From contig CADATZ010000027.1 in the NCBI GenBank assembly GCA_902791025.1, forward strand, positions 1 to 44,436: a stretch of 44,436 bases of DNA, read 5' to 3'. Below the pieces are notes generated by a model. That model made no database searches, was not told the origin of the DNA, and saw nothing but the letters and a program-made list of their open reading frames with translations. Source of the DNA: an uncultured Chloroflexota bacterium (GTDB lineage Bacteria > Chloroflexota > Anaerolineae > Anaerolineales > Anaerolineaceae). Positions within the stretch are counted from its first letter, which is position 1. Each line of letters starts with the position of its first letter. The translations under genes were made by a program, and so were the position numbers. Shown here in pieces: positions 1 through 7,016 of this stretch.

Positions 1-2
1 GC

Positions 3-59
3 TTCGCGTACGGGGTAACCGTCACCGGGATGAACGGAAAAGAAGGAGAGCTGGAATGA
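3..59 (+). CDS. C-terminal end of an unidentified upstream gene (partial)
   Basis: The third frame is open from the window edge to a TGA at 57-59 and reads FAYGVTVTGMNGKEGELE, which looks like genuine coding sequence. The TGA overlaps the ATG of the next gene (ATGA), the usual sign of translational coupling in an operon. The AAGGAG that serves the next gene lies inside this tail. Too little is visible to name the protein. Confidence 0.5.
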   Translation, partial: FAYGVTVTGMNGKEGELE

Positions 60-559
60 ACATAGCGGATATGATCAAAAACGCGGCGAATCAGATCATT
101 GAACCTGATAACGGTGCGCTTGCACATGTCCGCGATTTCAGCTCCATGAGAGAACACCTTCAGGAAGCGGAGAATGACTACGCTGAAGCGGTGAAAACCT
201 TCGAAGATACCAATCCGGGCTCCCGCTATATTATAGATATCGCATCACAAGCCAACAAAAGCGGAGAAGTCCTGATTTCCCGGGCACTGACCCTCTACAC
301 ACATTATCAGGCAACCCGTGAGGATAAAGAATTAGCAAACCAAATCATAGACCGGATCACGAAAGACGCTTCGATCCGGGAAAAGACTTGTTCTCAATAC
401 TATCGCTTCATGAAAGAAGCCAATCCAAATGCAATCGAGTTGATCGCGGCGATCCTCAAAGAAAAACAAAAGATCATGCATTTCCTGGACCGCTGCATCC
501 GCACACAATCCGTTTATCTCAGAAAATTTGAAAAAGGCGAAAACAGGAACAGGAAATAA
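56..559 (+). CDS. hypothetical protein, charged and helical
   Basis: This 167-residue protein was not recognised. It starts at an ATG with an AAGGAGA ribosome binding site, overlapping the stop of the upstream gene by ATGA. There is no signal peptide or membrane segment. The sequence is rich in Glu, Lys, Asn and Ile and looks mainly helical, with a basic end (GENRNRK). The next plus-strand frame (625-1041) lies one nucleotide back in phase, stays open upstream into this gene's end at about position 532, and has no ribosome binding site of its own. The two may therefore be halves of one gene of about 325 codons split by a frameshift. A phage or injection-system origin is possible but nothing here proves it. 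Confidence 0.6.
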   Translation: MNIADMIKNAANQIIEPDNGALAHVRDFSSMREHLQEAENDYAEAVKTFEDTNPGSRYIIDIASQANKSGEVLISRALTLYTHYQATREDKELANQIIDRITKDASIREKTCSQYYRFMKEANPNAIELIAAILKEKQKIMHFLDRCIRTQSVYLRKFEKGENRNRK

Positions 560-624
560 GAGACGCCGCGAAAGCTGAACGGGAACGCAATTGCGTCCCG
601 GAAGGCAGCCATTATCGCCCGCCG

Positions 625-1041
625 ATGCCATTTGCCCCGGAAAGAATTCCCTGGGACCAGGACGTTCCCGATATTCCGGGGCCATACCGCGCCTTTGTGG
701 ATATCGAACCGGAAGAGAAAGTGTTCAATGTCGAACATCAGAACTTTGAACTCCCGGAGGATTATCTGAGTGAGGACGGGTTGATCGACGGAGAATCTGT
801 GAAGTTCGATTATGAGAATCACGAGGTCACGATGAAGTATCGCGGAGGGGTACCGGTCACCTGGCCCTTCCGGCAGTTCATCGACACGAGGGAGGTTCCA
901 AAACCGGGCGAATGGTTCACGGAATATTACCTGAGGCTGCAGATGCAGGAGGACCTGAGAGAACAGGTCGGGGTCCTGCAGCACAGGCCCAATGAAGGTG
1001 ATATTCCGGAATATGAGAAGATACCAGTTGTCAGTGGTTAG
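625..1041 (+). CDS. hypothetical protein, possibly the 3' part of a frameshifted gene
   Basis: This 138-residue frame is acidic and rich in Pro, Trp and Tyr (for example the run WFTEYYLRLQMQ) and was not recognised. The ATG at 625 has no upstream Shine-Dalgarno sequence. The same frame is open back to position 532 and there encodes plausible protein (KQEQEIRDAAKAERER), with no ATG, GTG or TTG before 625. This suggests translation arrives from the preceding frame through a -1 shift, or that a mutation has split one gene. The last residues (VVSG) and the TAG stop are supplied by a 7-bp repeat array at 1031-1055, so the original C-terminus may have been replaced. Confidence 0.45.
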   Translation: MPFAPERIPWDQDVPDIPGPYRAFVDIEPEEKVFNVEHQNFELPEDYLSEDGLIDGESVKFDYENHEVTMKYRGGVPVTWPFRQFIDTREVPKPGEWFTEYYLRLQMQEDLREQVGVLQHRPNEGDIPEYEKIPVVSG

Positions 1042-1055
1042 TGGTTAGTGGTCAG
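1031..1055. repeat. heptamer array, TTAGTGG/TCAGTGG type
   Basis: Units TCAGTGG, TTAGTGG, TTAGTGG and a final TCAG run without a break. The TAG stop of the 625-1041 frame lies inside. The reverse complement of the array at 5571-5595 matches this one at 24 of 25 positions, so the two are inverted copies flanking the minus-strand transporter operon. Confidence 0.85.
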
Positions 1056-1061
1056 AAGTTG

Positions 1062-1092
1062 AAAAGCCGGGGGCCGGAGGATTCCGGCTTTT
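1062..1092. terminator. bidirectional rho-independent terminator
   Basis: AAAAGCCGG (1062-1070) and CCGGCTTTT (1084-1092) form a perfect 9-bp stem with a 13-nt loop. The stem ends in A/T runs, so it presents a U-rich end on either strand. It lies between the convergent frame ending at 1041 and the oxidoreductase gene ending at 1191, and can serve both. Confidence 0.75.
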
Positions 1093-1110
1093 AATCGTGT
1101 ACAAAATTCT

Positions 1111-1173
1111 TTAGCCTTTAGCTATCAGCAATCAGCTAATAGCCAAAGGCCAAAACCTGATACCTCATACCTG
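1111..1173. repeat. heptamer array of nine in-phase degenerate units
   Basis: Nine consecutive 7-bp units starting at 1111: TTAGCCT, TTAGCTA, TCAGCAA, TCAGCTA, ATAGCCA, AAGGCCA, AAACCTG, ATACCTC, ATACCTG. The first half also pairs imperfectly with the middle (CTTTAGCTAT against ATAGCCAAAG), so it can fold. It lies 17 bp from the stop codon of the oxidoreductase gene. Confidence 0.7.
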
Positions 1174-1190
1174 AAAGCTTTTTATCAGCG

Positions 1191-2474
1191 TTATCCCCGC
1201 ATTGGGGCAATTTCCACAGGAGCGCCATTATGGATGCGGGATTCTTCTGCCGCGAGTGCGGCGAGGTGGCTTTCCACGGATGTCTCCAGTGTGGTGATGG
1301 AGCTGTCAGCCGGTTTGCCTTCCATCAAATCCAGGAAGGAGAGCAGCAGACCTCTGTCGCCGCCGCCATGACCGGCGAAATCTCGTTCCGGTTTTCCGAG
1401 GTCAATGAATTCCGGTTCTTTCCCGAATTCGCAGATGCGGATCATGTTGCGGTTCATGTCGCCCCACAGGTCACCTCTTGTTCCCATGACCTTGATGGTG
1501 CGGCCGCCGATGCTGGTGAAGGCGCTCATCATCAGGGACAGGCAGGCGCCGTTTTCCATCTGCAGGTTGACGATCTGATTGTCGACGACATCGTTGTCAC
1601 ATGCAAAGGCACAGCGTCCGTACGGACCATTTTTGATGGCTTCCCTGATGGACTCTTCCGTCGGTTTTTCAGCCAGCACATCGATCGGCCATTCAACATT
1701 ACCGCCGAGGATTCCGGTTTCCGGATTGGTGAGATAAATCTTTTCCGCGTCATACGGACAGCTGTCTTTGGCGAGGCATCCATCCAGACATCGTTTTGCT
1801 GCACCTTTCGGGGCATTTTCCGGTTTGAAATAGCTCAATGATCCAAAAGAGGAGACCCGTTCACAACGGCTTCCGCTGAGCCAGATCAGGTAATCCAGGT
1901 CATGGCAGCATTTTGCAAGGATCATGGGACTGGTTTCTTCTGACCGGCGCCAGTTTCCCCGGACAAAGCTGTGTGCCTGATGCCAGTAGCGGACGTTTTC
2001 CAATGCCTGAATATTGATGACTTTGCCCAGTCTTCCGCTGTCGATGGTTTGTTTGATCAGTCCGAAAAAGTCTGTATAGCGGAGCACGTGGCAGACTACT
2101 ACACGGCGTTTTTCTTCCCGTGCGACTCTCACGATCTCCTGAAGTTCGGAGAGGATTGGAGAAACCGGTTTTTCCAGCAGAATATCATACCCCTTGCGGA
2201 GTGCCGCAAGGGCAACCGGAACGTGCTGCCGGTCTTGAACACAGATGATCGCGGCATCCGCGAGCTTCGGCTGGGCGAGAAGCTCTTCCGCACTGTGAAA
2301 GCGTCTTTCCCGTGGAACGTTATGCTCATCTCCGCCGATTTTCAGCCGTTCTTCGTCAGGCTCAGCGACAGCTGTCACCTCCGCTCTGTTTTTTAACGTC
2401 AGCAACTCAGCGCCATAGGCATTTTTTCCACGGCTGCCGAGACCGATAATAGCAAGCGTAATTTTTTTGTTCAT
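1191..2474 (-). CDS. Gfo/Idh/MocA family NAD(P)-dependent oxidoreductase
   Basis: A 427-residue cytosolic dehydrogenase expected to oxidise or reduce a sugar, cyclitol or sugar acid. The N-terminal Rossmann domain has the dinucleotide loop GLGSRG (residues 11-16) and the family EKP motif at 101-103. A conserved HDLD stretch is at 191-194 and the C-terminal part forms the alpha/beta substrate domain. A cysteine cluster (C229, C233, C239 in a CxxxCxxxxxCPY arrangement) is inserted in the substrate domain; it could bind metal or be structural. GGAAGGG precedes the ATG by 8 nt. The gene follows the PLP enzyme after 27 nt and is last in the transporter operon, so its substrate is probably made from the imported compound. 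The substrate cannot be read from sequence. Confidence 0.88.
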   Translation of the reverse strand: MNKKITLAIIGLGSRGKNAYGAELLTLKNRAEVTAVAEPDEERLKIGGDEHNVPRERRFHSAEELLAQPKLADAAIICVQDRQHVPVALAALRKGYDILLEKPVSPILSELQEIVRVAREEKRRVVVCHVLRYTDFFGLIKQTIDSGRLGKVINIQALENVRYWHQAHSFVRGNWRRSEETSPMILAKCCHDLDYLIWLSGSRCERVSSFGSLSYFKPENAPKGAAKRCLDGCLAKDSCPYDAEKIYLTNPETGILGGNVEWPIDVLAEKPTEESIREAIKNGPYGRCAFACDNDVVDNQIVNLQMENGACLSLMMSAFTSIGGRTIKVMGTRGDLWGDMNRNMIRICEFGKEPEFIDLGKPERDFAGHGGGDRGLLLSFLDLMEGKPADSSITTLETSVESHLAALAAEESRIHNGAPVEIAPMRG

Positions 2475-2501
2475 AAAAGAAACCCTTCCAAAAGAAACTG
2501 T

Positions 2502-3680
2502 CTACCTGACGCTGTCAAGTGCCCGGGAGAGATCCTCTTTAAGCAGGTCCAGATCTTCGAGACCGGCATGGACGCGAATCAGAGAAACCCGGTCATCCGG
2601 AATCTGTTCACCCTCTTTGAATACAAGCGCAGTCGGTTCGAACAGACTTTCATATCCGCCCCAGCTGACAGCCAGCTTGAAATATCTGACATGGTTGGTG
2701 ATGGCGATGACCTTGTTCAAATCTCTGGTTTTCAGACGGAAAGAGAACAGACCGCTGCCGCCCCGCATCTGTTTTTTCGCCAGTTCATATTGCGGGAAGG
2801 ATGGGAGCAGCGGATAATTCACATTTTCCACATCATCCCGGGCTTCCAGAAATTCAGCCAGTCCCAGTGCGTTTCGGAAATGAACGGGCATCCGCAGGTG
2901 AAGGGTGCGGAGATTGCGCAGGATCAGCCAGGCCATGAAGGGATCCGGCACCTGTCCCTGCATCATAAATTCCGTATTGAAGATCCTTGTGATGTCTTCT
3001 TTATTTCCGCAGACAATACCGCCGACGATATCGGAATTCCCGCCAAGATATTTAGATGCGGAATGAACTACCAGGTCGATTCCCAGGTCTGCGGGATTTT
3101 GAAAGAGCGGGGTTGCCCAGGTGTTGTCGATAACGGTTTTGATGCCATGTTTTTTTGCCAGTTTCGCGACATCCTCAAGCGGCTGAAGGGTAAAGGTGAA
3201 GGTCGCAGGACTCTCCAGATAGATCACTTTTGTGTTTGGCTGAATAGCCTGTTCAAATTCCTCGATCGTATTTCCTTCCACGAAGGTGGTCTCTATACCG
3301 AAGCGTCTCAGGTAGGTGCGGAAGAGATAGTTTGCCCAGCTGTATGCGCTGCGGATGCAGATGGCGTGGTCGCCCTGCTTCATAAAAGCCATCACCGCGC
3401 AGGAAATGGCAGCGACACCGGAGGCAACCAGTTTTGCCTTTTCGGTGTGTTCCAGTGCGGCAATTTTCTCCTCGCAGAGATTGACCGTTGGGTTATTGCC
3501 GCGGGAGTAGATATAATGTTCCGCCTCATTCGCGAGAGCTTCATGAAATGCCTCATAGGAATCGAAGCAAAAAATCGAGTTTTGAAAAAGCGGCGGTGCC
3601 ACCGCGTGTCCGGGTAAATTGTACTCACCCATGTGGTGGAGGATATCAGTAATATTCGGCTGATTGTTTATGAGATCCAT
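2502..3680 (-). CDS. Cys/Met-metabolism PLP-dependent enzyme (trans-sulfuration family)
   Basis: A 392-residue fold-type I PLP enzyme of the cystathionine gamma-synthase / beta-lyase / methionine gamma-lyase group. Visible features are YSRGNNPT (58-65, phosphate and subunit contacts), VIDNTWATP with D185 (cofactor N1 contact), and HSASKYLGG with K210 as the Schiff-base lysine. Length fits the family. An in-frame GTG lies 6 nt upstream, but the ATG at 3680 has AGGAG at the right distance. Members catalyse beta- or gamma-elimination or replacement at sulfur-bearing amino acids, and the exact reaction cannot be told from motifs. Its place between a sugar-type ABC transporter and a Gfo/Idh/MocA oxidoreductase is unusual and suggests an amino- or thio-conjugated substrate rather than plain methionine metabolism. 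Confidence 0.85.
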   Translation of the reverse strand: MDLINNQPNITDILHHMGEYNLPGHAVAPPLFQNSIFCFDSYEAFHEALANEAEHYIYSRGNNPTVNLCEEKIAALEHTEKAKLVASGVAAISCAVMAFMKQGDHAICIRSAYSWANYLFRTYLRRFGIETTFVEGNTIEEFEQAIQPNTKVIYLESPATFTFTLQPLEDVAKLAKKHGIKTVIDNTWATPLFQNPADLGIDLVVHSASKYLGGNSDIVGGIVCGNKEDITRIFNTEFMMQGQVPDPFMAWLILRNLRTLHLRMPVHFRNALGLAEFLEARDDVENVNYPLLPSFPQYELAKKQMRGGSGLFSFRLKTRDLNKVIAITNHVRYFKLAVSWGGYESLFEPTALVFKEGEQIPDDRVSLIRVHAGLEDLDLLKEDLSRALDSVR

Positions 3681-3704
3681 TAGCACTCCTGTATTTGTTT
3701 AAGA

Positions 3705-3731
3705 TAACTTCTAACTACTAACATCTGACTA
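3705..3731. repeat. heptamer array, short
   Basis: About four units (TAACTTC, TAACTAC, TAACATC, TGACTAT) fill most of the gap between the PLP enzyme start and the permease stop at 3735. They belong to the same 7-bp family as the other arrays in the window. Confidence 0.6.
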
Positions 3732-3734
3732 TTA

Positions 3735-4580
3735 TTATCCCTTTACGCCGCCTTCTGTCAACCCGGCGACGATATATTTCTGACCTATCCCAAAGACGAT
3801 CATAGTCGGTAACAAAGATACCACGATTCCCGCGCTCATCAGGTCCCAACTGACACCGGCTTTGGAGATGAAAGAATTCAACGCTACCGGAACCGTATAT
3901 TTCGCAGCTTTATTGATCATCATTACGGCGATGAAAAGTTCATTCCATATATTCACAAATGCAAAGCAGAAAATGGCCGCGATTCCCGGCAGTGTGAGGG
4001 GAAGGACAACATGAATGATCGACTGAGCGAGGTTACAGCCGTCGATCTTCGCGGCTTCTTCCAGGTCTACCGGAATTCGGTCAAAAAAGCTGCGGGACAT
4101 GAGCGTGCTGAAGGCGATCACTGTAGCTACATAGATCACTGCCAGGATCGGCAGATTGTCTACCAGCTTCAGCTTGGAAAAGAACATGAACAGCGGCAGC
4201 ATGATCATGAACGAAGGAATCGTCTGGGTGAAATACATCAGCAATTCCAGAATTCCTTTCATCTTCTTATGCCGGAAGCGGGAGAGTGCGAATCCGCCCA
4301 TGACGGAAAGCACCATCGCCACGATGGATGAGCTGAGCGTCACGAACAACGAGTTTTTGAAATATTGACCGAAGTTTGAATAAGAAAAGAGCCGCTGGTA
4401 TGCTGCGATAGTGGGTTCTTTCGGCCAGTAAACCAGCGGGATGGCATAAAGTTCCGTACCGCTTTTGATGCTGGTTACAAATATCCAGAAAAGCGGCAAG
4501 GTAGCGCCAAGGAAGAAACAAGCCAATATCAGAATACGAATACAAGTTCCGAGGATATTTTTGATTTTGCGTGCGCTCAT
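3735..4580 (-). CDS. CUT1-type sugar ABC transporter permease (MsmG/MalG-like)
   Basis: A 281-residue inner-membrane permease of the binding-protein-dependent family (MalG/UgpE-like). About six membrane helices are apparent, the first at residues 12-34. The cytoplasmic EAA loop that docks the ATPase is visible as DLEEAAKIDGCNLAQSIIHV followed by LPLTLPGI. The ATG lies 3 nt after the preceding permease stop, and GGGGAGG sits in the end of that gene. No ATPase gene is present in the operon, so a shared MsmK/MsiK-type ATPase encoded elsewhere probably energises it. The substrate is inferred to be a carbohydrate or glycoside. Confidence 0.92.
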   Translation of the reverse strand: MSARKIKNILGTCIRILILACFFLGATLPLFWIFVTSIKSGTELYAIPLVYWPKEPTIAAYQRLFSYSNFGQYFKNSLFVTLSSSIVAMVLSVMGGFALSRFRHKKMKGILELLMYFTQTIPSFMIMLPLFMFFSKLKLVDNLPILAVIYVATVIAFSTLMSRSFFDRIPVDLEEAAKIDGCNLAQSIIHVVLPLTLPGIAAIFCFAFVNIWNELFIAVMMINKAAKYTVPVALNSFISKAGVSWDLMSAGIVVSLLPTMIVFGIGQKYIVAGLTEGGVKG

Positions 4581-4583
4581 GGG

Positions 4584-5462
4584 TTAATCCTCCCCTTTCC
4601 TTTTGGCCACTCTCAGATAGATTATCGCGTAAGCTAACAGCAGGACCATGATGATCACGCCGTAAGCAGAGCCTTGCCCGTAATCGAATTCTTTATAGAC
4701 CTTGTTGATCATCATCGTGCCGAGAATATGCGTGCTGTTCACCGGTCCGCCATTGGTCATGGCATAGATGAGATCCGGGAAATTCACGATCCACATGCTG
4801 CGCAGCAGTACGGTGCTGATGATGGTCGGTTTGATGTAGGGAATTGTCACATGAAACAGCTGCTGGATCCCGTTTGCGCCATCCAGTTTAGCTGCTTCGT
4901 AGAGGTCATTCGGAACGGACTGCAGCGCTGCCAGCAGCATGATGCCGAAGTAAGGAATACCGTACCAGACGTTGGAAATGACTACACTGTACATAGCGAT
5001 TTTCGGGTTGGAGAGCCAGCCGATATTCTCATGAATAATGCCAAGTTTCATCAGCAGGTCGTTGATAACGCCGAACTGACCATTGAAAAGCCAGGACCAG
5101 ATGAGCCCGATGGCAAATCCGCACAGTGCCCAGGGATAAAATACGAAGCCACAGTAAAGACTGCGGCCGCGGAAGGGCTTGCGCAGCATCATGGCGAGCA
5201 GGAATCCCAGCAAAAATTGGAGCACCAGGGAAAGCACTGTCCACTTCAGCGTGTTGAACATAATCTGCCAGAAATTGACGCTTTTGCTGTTTATGATCGT
5301 TCTGAAATTTTCCAGCCCGATGAAGTGGATATCTTTCAAGTTGAAAAGGCTGTAATTCTGAAAGGCCATCACGCCGCCCTGCAGGAGCGGGTAGAAAATA
5401 AAAAAGCAGATAAATGCCAGTGCCGGCAGGATCATCAAAAGATACCATTTGTCTGTTTTCAT
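4584..5462 (-). CDS. CUT1-type sugar ABC transporter permease (MsmF/MalF-like)
   Basis: A 292-residue inner-membrane permease of the MalF/UgpA/MsmF type, partner of the downstream permease. Six hydrophobic segments are apparent, the first at about residues 9-31. The ATPase-docking EAA loop reads DLYEAAKLDGANGIQQLFHV, followed by TIPYIKP. The ATG follows GGGGAAGGG. The ribosome binding site lies immediately after a terminator-like hairpin at 5479-5511, so expression of both permeases depends on read-through from the binding-protein gene. Confidence 0.92.
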   Translation of the reverse strand: MKTDKWYLLMILPALAFICFFIFYPLLQGGVMAFQNYSLFNLKDIHFIGLENFRTIINSKSVNFWQIMFNTLKWTVLSLVLQFLLGFLLAMMLRKPFRGRSLYCGFVFYPWALCGFAIGLIWSWLFNGQFGVINDLLMKLGIIHENIGWLSNPKIAMYSVVISNVWYGIPYFGIMLLAALQSVPNDLYEAAKLDGANGIQQLFHVTIPYIKPTIISTVLLRSMWIVNFPDLIYAMTNGGPVNSTHILGTMMINKVYKEFDYGQGSAYGVIIMVLLLAYAIIYLRVAKRKGED

Positions 5463-5478
5463 GGAATTCCCTTCCCCT

Positions 5479-5511
5479 AAAAAAGGGAGCCGCGGGTTTG
5501 CCGCAGCCCCC
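5479..5511 (-). terminator. terminator or attenuator between binding-protein and permease genes
   Basis: On the minus strand GGGGGCTGCGG pairs with CCGCGGCTCCC (11 bp, two G-U pairs) across a CAAAC loop and is followed at once by TTTTTT. It lies between the binding-protein stop (5599) and the permease ATG (5462). A partial terminator here would keep binding-protein transcripts in excess over permease transcripts. Confidence 0.8.
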
Positions 5512-5570
5512 TTGGATATTTATCGTCTATGAAACAGTGGGTACGATTGAGTTTGATTGATCAGCATTTG

Positions 5571-5595
5571 CTGACCACTAACCACTGACCACTGA
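5571..5595. repeat. heptamer array, CTGACCA/CTAACCA type
   Basis: Units CTGACCA, CTAACCA, CTGACCA, CTGA. This is the inverted copy of the array at 1031-1055, with one base different over 25. It ends 4 bp from the stop codon of the binding-protein gene. Confidence 0.85.
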
Positions 5596-5598
5596 TTT

Positions 5599-6861
5599 TT
5601 AGTAGCCCCAGAAATCCTTGCAGGTCTGAATGAATTCTTCCGCAGAGGACTGTCCAAGCAGATAACTCTGGATGGCTGCGAGATGGACGGTTGAAGCGTA
5701 TTCTGTGAAGCGCGGATCTTCCAACGGGAATTTGGTGAAGATAGTAGCTTCGTCCGCCATTTCGTCTGCCCAGGCTTTATAGACCGGCAGTTCGAACATT
5801 TCGCTGGATTCATAAGCGCCTTTGTTCACCGGAAGTGCGCCGTAGAATTCACAGATCGAAGCATTGACCTCAGCGGAGATCATGTATTTGATGAATTCAA
5901 AGGCTTCTGCCGGATGTTCGGAGTTGGCTGCGACAGCCAGACCGGCATAACCATAGTCCAGATATCTCTTGCCGGAAGCACCAATCGGCATCGGGATGGC
6001 GGTGTACTGATCCGGGGAAAGGGAACCCATAACGGAACCAACTGCATCCGGATCCTGGACCAGGAACGGGGTGATGCCGGAAACAAAACCGTTGATCTGG
6101 TCATTGTAGCCCCAGTTTACGGAATCGGGAGGGCAGGCTTCCTTGAAGAGTTCGAGATAGTCATTGACAGCTTTACGGCCGCCTTCGGTATCCATGAAGA
6201 AGGTGCCGTCTTCAGTCAGATAGAAGTTATCCAGGCGCAGATCGGAAACTTCAGTAGCCCACATGATATCAGTGGTCTTGCAGGGAGATCCAATGCCGCG
6301 CAGGGCAAAGCCATACTGGCCTTTTGCAGGATCAGTGATTTGTTTGGCAACAGCCAGAAATTCATCGGTGGTCTTCGGCATTTCGGTTACGCCGAGCTTT
6401 TCCAGAATGTCAGTTCTGACCATCAATGCTTTAACATATAGGTATTGCGGGATGAAATAGGTAGCATCGCCCATGGAAGCGCCAGCCAGCAGAGCGGCGT
6501 CGACCAGCTGATCTTTGCCGTCCCAATCTTTCACCAGGTCATCGAGACCATAGAGAAAACCGTTATTGATCCAGGCACCGACGGAGTTGTCGCGGATCTC
6601 GACAATATCGACTTCCTGTCCGGCTGCGAGCATGGAAGCAACCTTGGTTTCGGCGGATTCGTACGGCGGGGAAACCAGTTCCACTTTGATGTTGGGATGT
6701 TCGGCTTCAAAGGCTTCGATAGCTTTCTGAAGGACGAGCGTTCTTTCCGGAGATGTCATGGTTTCGGCAAAGGTCAGTGTGACCGTGTCGTCAGCCAATA
6801 CACCTGAGGCAATACCCAGAAGCAGGATCATTGCCAGACACAACATAATGGTTTTTTTCAT
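5599..6861 (-). CDS. sugar ABC transporter substrate-binding protein (family 1, MsmE-like)
   Basis: A 420-residue extracytoplasmic binding protein that would deliver a carbohydrate to the two downstream permeases. The start is the ATG at 6861, after AGGAGG and opening a clear signal peptide (MKKTIMLCLAMILLLG, cleavage likely after GVLA). The frame is open 39 codons further upstream, but that part has no signal-like sequence. The mature part begins DDTVTLTFAETM and shows the family 1 pattern (AFEAEHPNIKVELVSPPYE). There is no lipobox cysteine, which is unusual for a single-membrane Gram-positive; the protein may be held by another route or released. The gene is first in its operon, behind a strong promoter at 6905-6933. 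Confidence 0.9.
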   Translation of the reverse strand: MKKTIMLCLAMILLLGIASGVLADDTVTLTFAETMTSPERTLVLQKAIEAFEAEHPNIKVELVSPPYESAETKVASMLAAGQEVDIVEIRDNSVGAWINNGFLYGLDDLVKDWDGKDQLVDAALLAGASMGDATYFIPQYLYVKALMVRTDILEKLGVTEMPKTTDEFLAVAKQITDPAKGQYGFALRGIGSPCKTTDIMWATEVSDLRLDNFYLTEDGTFFMDTEGGRKAVNDYLELFKEACPPDSVNWGYNDQINGFVSGITPFLVQDPDAVGSVMGSLSPDQYTAIPMPIGASGKRYLDYGYAGLAVAANSEHPAEAFEFIKYMISAEVNASICEFYGALPVNKGAYESSEMFELPVYKAWADEMADEATIFTKFPLEDPRFTEYASTVHLAAIQSYLLGQSSAEEFIQTCKDFWGY

Positions 6862-6904
6862 AATGAACCTCCTGATAAAGTTTTGAGTATAAACTCTTAT
6901 ATTG

Positions 6905-6933
6905 ATTTTAACATGAGGAAAAATTGCTGTCAA
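6905..6933 (-). promoter_or_regulatory. sigma-A type promoter of the CUT1 transporter operon
   Basis: On the minus strand a perfect -35 TTGACA (6928-6933) is followed after 17 bp by TAAAAT (6905-6910). The leader to the ATG at 6861 is about 35 nt and carries AGGAGG. No convincing operator palindrome was seen. Confidence 0.75.
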
Positions 6934-7016
6934 TATCCGGATACCCATGCTTTTCTTCCTGAAAAATATGTCTGACAATCATGTTTTTGGACGGGATAAC
7001 CGTCACTTTGGGCTTA

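Noticed and set aside
529..560. Canonical -1 programmed frameshift site
   Set aside because: No heptamer of the X XXY YYZ type lies in the overlap in the zero frame. Only single-codon AAA slippage is possible, so recoding is not claimed.
6862..6978. Longer start of the first binding protein
   Set aside because: It would bury the signal peptide 39 residues in and run across the TTGACA/TAAAAT promoter.
6981..7016. Terminator after the transglutaminase-like gene
   Set aside because: GACGG/CCGTC can pair but only 5 bp, with no T-run on the minus strand.
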